5,954 nt of DNA from Thermoplasmata archaeon (GTDB lineage: Archaea; Thermoplasmatota; Thermoplasmata; Lutacidiplasmatales; UBA184), in the NCBI GenBank assembly GCA_030037875.1, contig JASHPV010000095.1:1-5954 (forward strand), in the 5' to 3' direction. The notes under the pieces are model-generated. The model ran no database searches, had not been told where the DNA came from, and saw nothing but the letters and a program-made list of their open reading frames with translations. Positions within the stretch are counted from its first letter, which is position 1; every line of letters starts with the position of its first letter. The translations under genes were made by a program, and so were the position numbers. Below are positions 1 through 5,348 of the stretch, piece by piece.

Positions 1-804
1 CGGCTGGCCGTAGAAGGCCCACAGGAACAGGCCGGCCATCATCAATCCGTAGACGGCGAGAATACGAACGAGGTAGCTGGCGAAGGCGACGTTGAGCTCT
101 TTCTGACGGTAGATGTGTTCCATCAGCCAGACGAAGAGCGCAATCATGACCCCGCTTCCCAGCAGGATCGTGAGCTCGCGCCAGTCCGAGGAGGCGAGGG
201 CCGGCGGCGACAGGAACATCAGCGCCGCCTGGAAACCGACCACGAGGACGAACGCCCGGTCGAGACGGGACCGGAGCAGGAACGCGGTCAGGGCCATCTC
301 GCCGGCCATCGTGAATAGGAACCAGGGCGAGTCGATCACCGCCGCGGCACCGCCGACCAGAGCTCCGGTGCCCCCCGCGAGGCTGGCAAAGTGGACCCCC
401 GAAGCGAGGCTGAAGGCCCATCCCATCAGGAACTCGTTGACAAGGACCAGGCTCGCGATCATCGCGCCGTAGAGTATCCCCTTGTGCAACGGGGCCGGGG
501 CGACGGACGGGGCCTCCGGGTCCAGCTGTATCTGGGCCGTTCGAAGGAACGTGTAGAACGGGACGAACGCGCCCAGCGACATCAGGCCGGCGGCGAGCCA
601 AAGGCCCTCGACCAGGCCGGAGGTGCCCGGGCGCAGGTAGTAGACGACGGCGCCACCGAACATGGCCGCCATCATCAATAGCAGGAAGACGACGCCGGCG
701 GCATGGAGCGGTACCTTGGCGTCAACGGCCCACCGGATCACGAGGGCGGTAAACACCGCCATCAGGCCCGCCAGCACCACCAAGACGAGGTCGACCGCCA
801 ACAT
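1..804 (-). CDS. Polytopic membrane protein of unknown function, partial (C-terminus outside window)
   Basis: The minus strand is open without a stop from the ATG at 804 to the window edge, giving 268 residues with the C-terminus missing. The protein is very hydrophobic, with about eight likely membrane segments (roughly residues 4-23, 32-56, 64-86, 109-135, 159-178, 184-203, 210-229 and 242-265), and a short charged loop around residues 88-108. I do not recognise a family and see no catalytic motif. An in-frame TTG lies two codons upstream of the ATG, so the exact start is uncertain. A weak purine-rich GGGGGAG sits 13 nt ahead of the ATG. The gene follows the Cys-Cys membrane protein by 37 nt on the same strand, so the two are probably one transcript and may act together in the membrane. 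That link is inference from spacing only. Confidence 0.8.
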   Translation of the reverse strand, partial: MLAVDLVLVVLAGLMAVFTALVIRWAVDAKVPLHAAGVVFLLLMMAAMFGGAVVYYLRPGTSGLVEGLWLAAGLMSLGAFVPFYTFLRTAQIQLDPEAPSVAPAPLHKGILYGAMIASLVLVNEFLMGWAFSLASGVHFASLAGGTGALVGGAAAVIDSPWFLFTMAGEMALTAFLLRSRLDRAFVLVVGFQAALMFLSPPALASSDWRELTILLGSGVMIALFVWLMEHIYRQKELNVAFASYLVRILAVYGLMMAGLFLWAFYGQP

Positions 805-841
805 GTTCAACCGACCGCTCCCCCGGTGCAGCCTCTACCGG

Positions 842-2134
842 TCACCGCTGGCTCTCGGGCGTAAGGGTAAGGCGGCCTTCGGAGACCGGGGGTGGAGAGG
901 TGAGCAGCGAGCCGACGCCGCGTGGAGGGACCGGGGCCTCCCGGCCCCCGACCACCGTCCAGAGGATCGGACGCAGCGCGGAGAAAGGACGGATTCCGAG
1001 GCCGATTGCGAATCCGCCGAGCAGGACGTACTGGAACACCCAGCGAAGCACGAGAGCGGCACTCAAGGACAGGCCCGGGGAGACTCCTCCCCACGCCGCG
1101 GAGGCTCCCGCCGCGCCGAGGAGCTCGTTGACCAACCCGTGCCAACCGGTGGCCGCCAACGGCGGGGGCACTCCAACCGCCAGCGAGAGGCCACCAACCA
1201 CCAACAGAGCGCGGACGATTAGTCCGGGCCACGATGCACCCAGTCGAAGGAATGCGCGGTAAGTGGAAAGAGGGACCAGGGCGCTGAGAATCGCAGCGAA
1301 GCCCAAGAGCTGGTGTTGAAGAATCCATCCGGTCCACGCGCCCATGGACGCCGTCACCGGATTGGTCGTGAACCATTCGGCCACCATCGCGAGGCTCCAC
1401 GTAACGCCGGCCGCCAAGAGGGCCACTCGAAGAACGGCGCCCGCGGCGAAGCGTCGGTCGAGAGGGGGTGCCGCCGTGGAGGCCGCAAGAGTGACGCCGG
1501 CCGATGGGACCAAGGCTCCGTAAACGGTCAGCAACTGCTCTTGGGCGAGCAGGGCGACGTACAGTATCACCAGCTGGAACACGCCGAGATACCAGTTGTT
1601 CGCGAGAAGCGCGCCCGTGCTTGTCCCGGTCGCTTGTGCGGTGAGACCAATCCCCGCCGTCGCGGCGGCCGTCGTGGAGCAGCAGGCGCCCAGGGTCACC
1701 AGCGCGATCAGCGCCGGCGTCAGACCGGCGGCGGTCCCGACCGCGGCCGGTCGCGCGGAGAAATTCCGCCGGTGCCGGAGCAAGCTCGCGCTCAGGATGA
1801 CCGCGACGGTCATGCCGAGCCCGACCCCGGCGGAGGTCAGTACCATGAAGAGCGTCGGGAGAAAGGTGAGCCCCAGAATGAAGTAGGGATTCACGGCCAA
1901 GAGCGCCGGATAGTCCCACCAAGGCGTTCCCGAAGTGAGGATCACCCAGAACGACGAGAGGTGGGCCGGAGTCCAGAAGATTTGGAGCATGGCGCCCACC
2001 ATCATGGCGATCAAGGCGTAGACGGCCGCGACGAGGGCCGCGACCAGGAAATAACGCGGGCGACGGACGAGCGCGCGGGAGTGGCTTAGCGAGAGCAGCG
2101 CCCATGTTCCGGGTCGGGCCCGGGGCTCAGCCAT
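842..2134 (-). CDS. Polytopic membrane protein with an intramembrane Cys-Cys pair, function unknown
   Basis: This is a 430-residue protein from the ATG at 2134; a longer form would need a TTG at 2185 and adds 17 polar residues that look non-coding, so I prefer the ATG. After a basic N-terminus (residues 16-27) there are about nine or ten hydrophobic segments, ending in a polar tail from about residue 397. The notable part is residues 147-165, where TLGACCSTTAAATAGIG places adjacent cysteines 151 and 152 in a small-residue-rich membrane helix just after a basic loop (RHRR, 120-123). Paired cysteines in a membrane helix occur in mercury carriers of the MerT type and in thiol-redox membrane proteins, but the rest of this protein does not resemble those families, so metal or thiol chemistry is only a possibility. 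It lies 117 nt after the MFS gene and 37 nt before the next membrane protein, all on one strand. Confidence 0.85.
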   Translation of the reverse strand: MAEPRARPGTWALLSLSHSRALVRRPRYFLVAALVAAVYALIAMMVGAMLQIFWTPAHLSSFWVILTSGTPWWDYPALLAVNPYFILGLTFLPTLFMVLTSAGVGLGMTVAVILSASLLRHRRNFSARPAAVGTAAGLTPALIALVTLGACCSTTAAATAGIGLTAQATGTSTGALLANNWYLGVFQLVILYVALLAQEQLLTVYGALVPSAGVTLAASTAAPPLDRRFAAGAVLRVALLAAGVTWSLAMVAEWFTTNPVTASMGAWTGWILQHQLLGFAAILSALVPLSTYRAFLRLGASWPGLIVRALLVVGGLSLAVGVPPPLAATGWHGLVNELLGAAGASAAWGGVSPGLSLSAALVLRWVFQYVLLGGFAIGLGIRPFSALRPILWTVVGGREAPVPPRGVGSLLTSPPPVSEGRLTLTPESQR

Positions 2135-2251
2135 GGAAGTGCGGGAAGAGGAGGGTGGTGCCTGATAATGGCGTCGTACGGACAAAGATTCGGACGGGTC
2201 GCTCCCCTCGGGTACGGGGGTTAGAAGCCCTGCAAGGCCCGCGGTGCGGGT

Positions 2252-3478
2252 TCAAAAGGAAAGACGTCGGATTCCAGGGAGAACCAGAGGCCCCACGGTA
2301 GCGCACAGGACATAGGTGGCCAAAATGACCCAGGCGAGCGTTGGAGCGCCCCAGAGCGTCGCCAAGACCCCCACGGCTGCGGCGCCGATCGCCGTCGGAA
2401 TGCCACGGAACAGGTAGAGGTTCGTCAGGACCCGGCCGAACCGGTCCTCCGGCACCTTGCCCTGAAGGTAGGTCATGTAGGCCTGATAGAACCCCGCCGA
2501 GAAAATCCCGGTGAAGAACCACAGGACTAGGCTGGGCCCGATCGAGGGGGCTGCATACACGGCGGCGACGATCAGTACCCCCTCGGCGGCGGTGCTTCCG
2601 AACATCACTAACGAGACCCACGTTCGCGGGTTCAGGTAACCCAGGATCAATCCGCCCGCGACGCCGCCGACCGTGAACGCGGTGAACAGCAGAGCGTAGC
2701 TGAAGGTCGGGTCGACAAATTCGCGCTGGGTCAGCAGCGTGATGAGCAACGGGCCGGCCGCCGTGAAGAACCCTTGAAAGCTGGAGAACACGGCGAGCTG
2801 GAGCAGAGGTCGCCCCTTGCCCCGCCCGAGCTCCCTCCACCCATCCCAGAAGTCCTCGAGGAACCCCGTCACGACGGCGCGGGTTGACGGGAGGGAGAGA
2901 GGGATCACAATGACCAGGGCGGCCACGTTGAGCAGGGCGTAGACGAACATCCCCCCACCGGGGCCGACCAGCAGGAGCAGCGCCCCGCCGACGCCGAAGC
3001 CGGCGACCGTGTTGCCTCCCGAGATCGTGTTGAAGAGAGCATTGGCCCGGAACAGCTCGGCTTCGGAGACCAAGCGGGGGATTAGCGCGATGTCAGCGGT
3101 CCATGTGAAGTCCCACACGAGCGAGATCCCGGCCACGAGGGTGAGGAGTACCGGCACGCTGAGGTGACCGCTCTGGAGCGACAGCCCGATCGCGAAGGCG
3201 AAGAGAGCCTGGAGCCCGTATCCGATCAGCAAAACGGTCCGAAGGTTCCGGGCCCGGTCCACCGTGGGCCCGGCGATGAACGTCACCGAGTACGCGCCGA
3301 ACTCGACCAGGATCACGAGGCCGGCGATCGCGAGACTGTGAGAGATCCGGTAGGAGAGGAGCAGCACCGAGATCTCGTACACGGCGTACCCGCCCCAGGC
3401 GAGGCCGGAAGATGTGAGTCCAAGTGCGAAGCGCCGGTTCCGGAACAGGTCGAGGTACCCCCGATCGGTTCCGGCCAT
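2252..3478 (-). CDS. MFS transporter (MFS_3 / EntS-like efflux type)
   Basis: This is a major facilitator superfamily protein of 408 residues, the usual length for a 12-helix MFS permease, expected to move a small solute across the cytoplasmic membrane by coupling to an ion gradient. Visible family marks are the N-terminal LFRNRRFALGL before helix 1, a motif-A-like GPTVDRARNLRTV in the loop after helix 2, the helix 4-5 region ALIPRLVSEAELFRANALFN, typical of the MFS_3 exporter group, and a second-half counterpart around GKVPEDRFGRVLTN. A cytoplasmic loop (about FLEDFWDGWRELGRGKGR) separates the two six-helix halves. The frame stays open up to 3661, but that 61-residue extension is Arg/Pro-rich and runs into the opposite-strand regulator, so I take the ATG at 3478, with GGAGG 13 nt ahead. 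The substrate cannot be read from sequence. A winged-helix gene diverges from it and may control it. Confidence 0.9.
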   Translation of the reverse strand: MAGTDRGYLDLFRNRRFALGLTSSGLAWGGYAVYEISVLLLSYRISHSLAIAGLVILVEFGAYSVTFIAGPTVDRARNLRTVLLIGYGLQALFAFAIGLSLQSGHLSVPVLLTLVAGISLVWDFTWTADIALIPRLVSEAELFRANALFNTISGGNTVAGFGVGGALLLLVGPGGGMFVYALLNVAALVIVIPLSLPSTRAVVTGFLEDFWDGWRELGRGKGRPLLQLAVFSSFQGFFTAAGPLLITLLTQREFVDPTFSYALLFTAFTVGGVAGGLILGYLNPRTWVSLVMFGSTAAEGVLIVAAVYAAPSIGPSLVLWFFTGIFSAGFYQAYMTYLQGKVPEDRFGRVLTNLYLFRGIPTAIGAAAVGVLATLWGAPTLAWVILATYVLCATVGPLVLPGIRRLSF

Positions 3479-3573
3479 CGAGGCGGCAGCGCCTCCGAAG
3501 GAAAAGGCGAACGGCGCAGAGCCGGGGGACCAAGGTTCAAGTAACCGCCGCAGTGTCCGTGACTCGGTCTGGC

Positions 3574-3969
3574 ATGCCCTTCGGAAAGTCCGCCACCCGC
3601 ACCCCAGAGTTCGACGGCGCTCCGTTCGGGGAGGGCACGCAGCTGGTCGACCGGATCGCAAGCGAGCTCGACCTGTTGTCTCGTAACGTCGAGATTCTGG
3701 AGCGACTGAGCGACAAGAATCCCCTCGGGATCATCCGCTTGAGCGAGGCCCTGCGCCTCCCGATCCACAAGGTGCGCTATTCGTTGCATCTGCTGGAGCG
3801 GGAGGGGGTGATACAGCCGTCGGCCGAGGGGGCCGTGCTGACCGACAAGGCCCGCCAGTTCTGGGCTCAGCTGGACGAATCGCTCGACCGGATGTCCACG
3901 CTGGTCCAGCAGCTGAAGCAGAAGGCGAGCGCGCACCAGGGAAAAACCCCCGTCGGTCCGAAAGGCTAA
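3574..3969 (+). CDS. Winged-helix (wHTH) DNA-binding protein with C-terminal coiled coil
   Basis: From the ATG at 3574 this encodes 131 residues. After a polar N-terminus, residues about 28-43 form a helix (LDLLSRNVEILERLS), followed by NPLGIIRLSEAL, LPIHKVRYSLHLLEREGVI and a wing-like QPSAEGAVLT, the order expected of an archaeal winged helix-turn-helix with the recognition helix around HKVRYSLHLLE. Residues about 88-115 (FWAQLDESLDRMSTLVQQLKQKA) are amphipathic and could form a dimerising coiled coil. It is probably a transcription factor, but no ligand domain is present. In-frame GTG codons at 3553 and 3559 are possible starts; the still longer frame from 3424 is Arg-rich and overlaps the MFS gene antisense, so it is rejected. 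The 95-nt divergent gap to the MFS gene suggests it regulates that gene or itself. Its TAA stop abuts the possible promoter of the tRNA genes. Confidence 0.85.
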   Translation: MPFGKSATRTPEFDGAPFGEGTQLVDRIASELDLLSRNVEILERLSDKNPLGIIRLSEALRLPIHKVRYSLHLLEREGVIQPSAEGAVLTDKARQFWAQLDESLDRMSTLVQQLKQKASAHQGKTPVGPKG

Positions 3970-3973
3970 TAGA
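3966..3973 (+). promoter_or_regulatory. Possible box A (TATA) for the tRNA pair
   Basis: The AT-rich patch CTAATAGA lies about 26-33 nt before the first base of tRNA-Asn, the distance expected of an archaeal TATA box from a start site at or just before the tRNA. It includes the TAA stop codon of the winged-helix gene. It is the only AT-rich stretch in the otherwise GC-rich 29-nt spacer. The match to the TTTATA consensus is weak. Confidence 0.35.
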
Positions 3974-3998
3974 CGGTTCGTCGGTCGGCGCCGCCGGT

Positions 3999-4101
3999 GC
4001 CGCCGTAGCTCAGCGGCAGAGCGATCGGCTGTTAACCGAAAGGTCAGCGGTTCAAAGGTCCGGGCGTCGACGTGCCCGCACGGAAAATCCGCTCGGCGGC
4101 G
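3999..4101 (+). tRNA. tRNA-Asn(GTT) interrupted by a 31-nt T-loop intron
   Basis: Removing 31 nt leaves a complete 72-nt tRNA. Its parts are a 7-bp acceptor stem GCCGCCG/CGGCGGC (3999-4005 with 4094-4100), TA, D-stem GCTC/GAGC (4008-4011 with 4019-4022), a 7-nt D-loop holding GG, an anticodon stem 4024-4028 with 4036-4040, anticodon loop CTGTTAA with GTT at 4031-4033, variable loop AGGTC, T-stem AGCGG/CCGCT (4046-4050 with 4089-4093) and T-loop TTCAAAT once the exons are joined. The discriminator base is G4101, as is usual for tRNA-Asn. The first pair of the anticodon stem (27-43) is an A-A mismatch. No CCA is encoded. Without the intron model the T-loop would be 38 nt and the gene would look defective. 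The next tRNA begins 15 nt downstream, so both are likely on one precursor. Confidence 0.9.
4057..4087 (+). other. Archaeal tRNA intron at position 59/60 with bulge-helix-bulge fold
   Basis: The sequence between TTCAAA (ending 4056) and T4088 interrupts the T-loop. Repeated As at both ends make the splice register ambiguous by up to three bases, but only 4057-4087 fits a BHB. In that fold the T-stem is the outer helix. The central helix pairs T4051-A4085, T4052-A4084 and C4053-G4083, with A4054 opposite G4082. The bulges are A4055-A4056-G4057 and A4086-A4087-T4088. The inner helix pairs G4058-C4081 and T4059-A4080, has a C-C mismatch, then CGGGC/GCCCG (4061-4065 with 4074-4078) closing an 8-nt loop. 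Cutting after the second base of each bulge, the known rule of the archaeal splicing endonuclease, gives exactly the mature tRNA. The A-G pair in the central helix is the only flaw there. Confidence 0.85.
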
Positions 4102-4116
4102 CCTCCGGTGACCGGT

Positions 4117-4192
4117 GGGCCCGTAGCTTAGCCCGGCTCAGAGCGACCGGCTCATAACCGGTCGGTCGGCGGTTCAAATCCGCCCGGGCCCA
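4117..4192 (+). tRNA. tRNA with anticodon CAT (likely Ile2, otherwise elongator Met)
   Basis: The cloverleaf is complete over 76 nt. It has acceptor stem GGGCCCG/CGGGCCC (4117-4123 with 4185-4191), D-stem GCTT/GAGC with a G-T wobble, anticodon stem ACCGG/CCGGT, loop CTCATAA with CAT at 4153-4155, variable loop CGGTC, T-stem GGCGG/CCGCC, T-loop TTCAAAT and discriminator A4192. It lacks an intron and an encoded CCA. It is not the initiator: archaeal initiators carry an A1-U72 pair and three G-C pairs at the base of the anticodon stem, both absent here. From memory of archaeal tRNAs, a GGGCCCG acceptor with CAU points to tRNA-Ile2, whose C34 is modified to agmatidine so that it reads AUA, whereas elongator Met usually starts GCCGGGG. 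I lean to Ile2 without certainty. Confidence 0.93.
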
Positions 4193-4224
4193 TCTCATTC
4201 GATTACCGAACTGGTCACGAAAGG

Positions 4225-4240
4225 GTGAGGGAGGCCTCAC
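4225..4240 (+). other. Short hairpin downstream of the tRNA pair
   Basis: GTGAGG (4225-4230) pairs perfectly with CCTCAC (4235-4240) across the 4-nt loop GAGG, starting 33 nt after the tRNA end. No T-run follows, so it is not a typical archaeal terminator. It could be a trailer element in the tRNA precursor or a chance inverted repeat. Confidence 0.3.
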
Positions 4241-4326
4241 TCGCCCGGGGCCATGAACTGGTCCGATGGACCTCGACGGATTGCAGCACTGGGACCGCGA
4301 CTGGGCCCGATCCTGTCAGGTTCTGC

Positions 4327-4346
4327 GTTCCGAACGCGTTCGGAAC
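4327..4346. repeat. Perfect 20-bp palindrome, possible operator
   Basis: The half-site GTTCCGAACG (4327-4336) is followed directly by its exact reverse complement (4337-4346), with no spacer. Each half also contains TTCCGAA or TTCGGAA, itself an imperfect inverted repeat. The site lies 51 nt upstream of the TATA box of the zinc-finger gene and 135 nt after the tRNA end. Symmetry of this length suits a homodimeric DNA-binding protein; as RNA it would need to open a loop in its centre, making a hairpin less apt. No second copy was seen in the window. Confidence 0.5.
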
Positions 4347-4396
4347 CCGCCGGTAGGGCACGATGGAATCTCGAGAGCGACTCCGGGGGCGGTGGG

Positions 4397-4402
4397 TATA
4401 AG
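4397..4402 (+). promoter_or_regulatory. TATA box of the zinc-finger gene
   Basis: TATAAG stands out in GC-rich surroundings 34-39 nt before the GTG start at 4436. An archaeal TATA box sits about 25 nt before the start site, which would put transcription initiation near 4425-4428 and leave a leader of only about 10 nt without a Shine-Dalgarno site. Confidence 0.55.
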
Positions 4403-4435
4403 AATTCGCTGACCATCTAAGACTGGATTACGTCC

Positions 4436-4774
4436 GTGGATGTAGCATTCACTTACGTCCAAACTCCGTACAGCAAGCCGTACGCTGTCCATGTGTCGAC
4501 GTCGCCGAATCCGGCTCGAGTAGTTTGTCGATGCGGGACGCAGATCCCGCGCGGTGGTCAGGTGATTCGCGTGGAGGGTCTACCCGACGGCGCGGCCGAA
4601 CTGTTCGCCGACCGGGCTTTTTGTTCCCCCCGGTGCCTCCGCGCCTTCGGTCTCGAGTCGCTGGAGACGCTGGACGGCCTCGATACTCCCGCGGCCCGGG
4701 CGGTCGTGACCGACTTGCACGAGCTGTATCGGGGCCTCGCGAAAGCGTTCGCCCAGATCCTCTCCGAAACGTAG
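4436..4774 (+). CDS. Small zinc-finger-like protein (CxC ... CxxxC)
   Basis: This encodes 112 residues from a GTG start; an in-frame TAA at 4418 closes the frame upstream, and no ATG in this frame precedes the conserved-looking part. Cysteines 31 and 33 (VVCRCG) and 63 and 67 (FCSPRC) are the only four in the protein and are spaced as two knuckles of a treble-clef zinc finger; the FCSPRCLRAF piece resembles the second knuckle of TRASH/MYM-type fingers, although the 29-residue gap between knuckles is longer than the usual TRASH spacing. The C-terminal half (about 70-112) is predicted helical and carries DLHELYRGLAKAFAQIL, an amphipathic helix suited to protein contact. It is probably a cytoplasmic metal-binding protein, perhaps regulatory; the actual role is unknown. 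It has its own TATA box and ends 14 nt from the stop of the convergent SRPBCC gene. Confidence 0.82.
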   Translation: MDVAFTYVQTPYSKPYAVHVSTSPNPARVVCRCGTQIPRGGQVIRVEGLPDGAAELFADRAFCSPRCLRAFGLESLETLDGLDTPAARAVVTDLHELYRGLAKAFAQILSET

Positions 4775-4788
4775 CCCGCCCGCCGGAA

Positions 4789-5262
4789 TCACCCGTGCGC
4801 CGCCCCAATCGGGTGCGGGTCGGACTGCCGCTTTGTTGCGGCGAGGTCCTCCGTGTCCAGATCTCCTAGGACTCGGCGGATGATCGACCGCTGAGGGAGG
4901 AAGAAAGGGATTACGGTGATCTTCAGATCCCCCCTCGAGTGGATCAGCGTACCTCCGGGGGCCGGCGAATATCGGTTCTCCAGGTAACTCCCCACGGCCC
5001 AGGGACCTTCCCCGTCGAGAACCTCCCAGCGGTAGCTATCCGGACGATGGTAGGTGACTCTCCATTTCGACCGCATTGGCTTCCCCCGGGCGTCGATGGT
5101 CCGGTCTACGATGGCCTCGGAGTCGGTGCGCGAGACGGTCTGCTGGGACAGGACAAGAGGATGGATCCGAGAAATCGTCTGGTCGTCCAGATGCGATTGG
5201 ATTAGATTCCAGAGTACATCCGGCGGAACCGGGAAAACACCCTCGTCTTTGTATGCGACCAC
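4789..5262 (-). CDS. SRPBCC (START/Bet v 1-like) superfamily protein
   Basis: This encodes 157 residues from a GTG start at 5262. The N-terminal pattern EGVFPVPPDVLWNLIQSHLDD (7-27) is the first strand and helix typical of SRPBCC proteins, the helix-grip fold that encloses a hydrophobic ligand. It is followed by strands such as SEAIVDRTIDARG, SKWRVTYHRPDSYRWEVLDG, GSYLENRYSPAPGGTLIHSRGDLKI, and a final helix (about RSIIRRVLGDLDTEDLAATKRQ, 125-146) that closes the cavity. Length matches the family. Members include polyketide cyclases, ligand carriers and stress proteins; no catalytic residue or ligand can be named here. No other plausible start codon occurs just upstream. A TTTATC box lies 32-37 nt before the GTG, and a GGAG 19 nt before it is too distant to be a good ribosome site. 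The ABC permease gene lies upstream on the same strand, 86 nt away, so it may be read from its own promoter. Confidence 0.8.
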   Translation of the reverse strand: MVAYKDEGVFPVPPDVLWNLIQSHLDDQTISRIHPLVLSQQTVSRTDSEAIVDRTIDARGKPMRSKWRVTYHRPDSYRWEVLDGEGPWAVGSYLENRYSPAPGGTLIHSRGDLKITVIPFFLPQRSIIRRVLGDLDTEDLAATKRQSDPHPIGAAHG

Positions 5263-5293
5263 AGTGGCCCCCGTCGCGAAACTCCTTTCCTTC

Positions 5294-5299
5294 GATAAA
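5294..5299 (-). promoter_or_regulatory. Possible TATA box of the SRPBCC gene
   Basis: On the minus strand TTTATC lies 32-37 nt before the GTG start, inside the 86-nt gap after the permease stop. It is the best AT-rich hexamer in the gap and would give a leader of only a few bases. Confidence 0.4.
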
Positions 5300-5348
5300 C
5301 GCGCCGGGGGGTCTCAGGCCCGCCGCTCCCCCGGGCCGGACGTCGGCC

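Larger units (their letters stand above)
4193..4396. other. Non-coding spacer between the tRNAs and the zinc-finger gene
   Basis: This stretch holds a short hairpin, a perfect 20-bp palindrome and, at its right end, the TATA box of the next gene; each is listed on its own. Two short frames can be drawn on the plus strand (ATG 4253 to TAA 4420, 55 codons; ATG 4266 to TGA 4412, 48 codons). They overlap each other in different frames and both run through the palindrome and the TATA box, so I do not call either as a gene. Confidence 0.6.

Noticed and set aside
1313..2089. Plus-strand 258-codon frame
   Set aside because: Arg/Gly/Glu-rich composition with no fold signature, antisense to the clearly membrane-type protein at 842-2134. 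It is a high-GC shadow frame, as is the 807-2105 minus-strand frame.
2163..2169. ATTATCA on the minus strand 29-35 nt before the ATG at 2134
   Set aside because: The position would suit a TATA box for a leaderless mRNA, but the match is poor and the gene could equally be read through from the MFS gene 117 nt upstream.
2238..2250. Hairpin CCCGC-ggt-GCGGG just after the MFS stop
   Set aside because: A 5-bp GC stem with no T-run; such stems arise easily at this GC content, so I do not call a terminator.
3424..3573. N-terminal extension of the winged-helix gene to 3424
   Set aside because: The extra 50 residues are Arg-rich low-complexity sequence antisense to the MFS start, with no domain.
3479..3661. 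N-terminal extension of the MFS gene to 3661
   Set aside because: The extra 61 residues are Arg/Pro-rich, unlike an MFS N-terminus, and would overlap the start of the opposite-strand winged-helix gene.
4054..4084. Alternative intron registers (4054-4084, 4055-4085, 4056-4086)
   Set aside because: They give the same mature tRNA because of the A repeats, but they do not place the cuts at the second base of the two 3-nt bulges as 4057-4087 does.
4052..4240. Minus-strand 62-codon frame containing ADLNRRPTGYEPVAL
   Set aside because: It is the antisense of the CAT tRNA and part of tRNA-Asn. This peptide string is a familiar false protein produced by translating the reverse strand of tRNA genes.
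4253..4420. Two short plus-strand frames (4253-4420 and 4266-4412)
   Set aside because: They overlap in different frames, cross the palindrome and the TATA box, and have no recognisable content or ribosome site.
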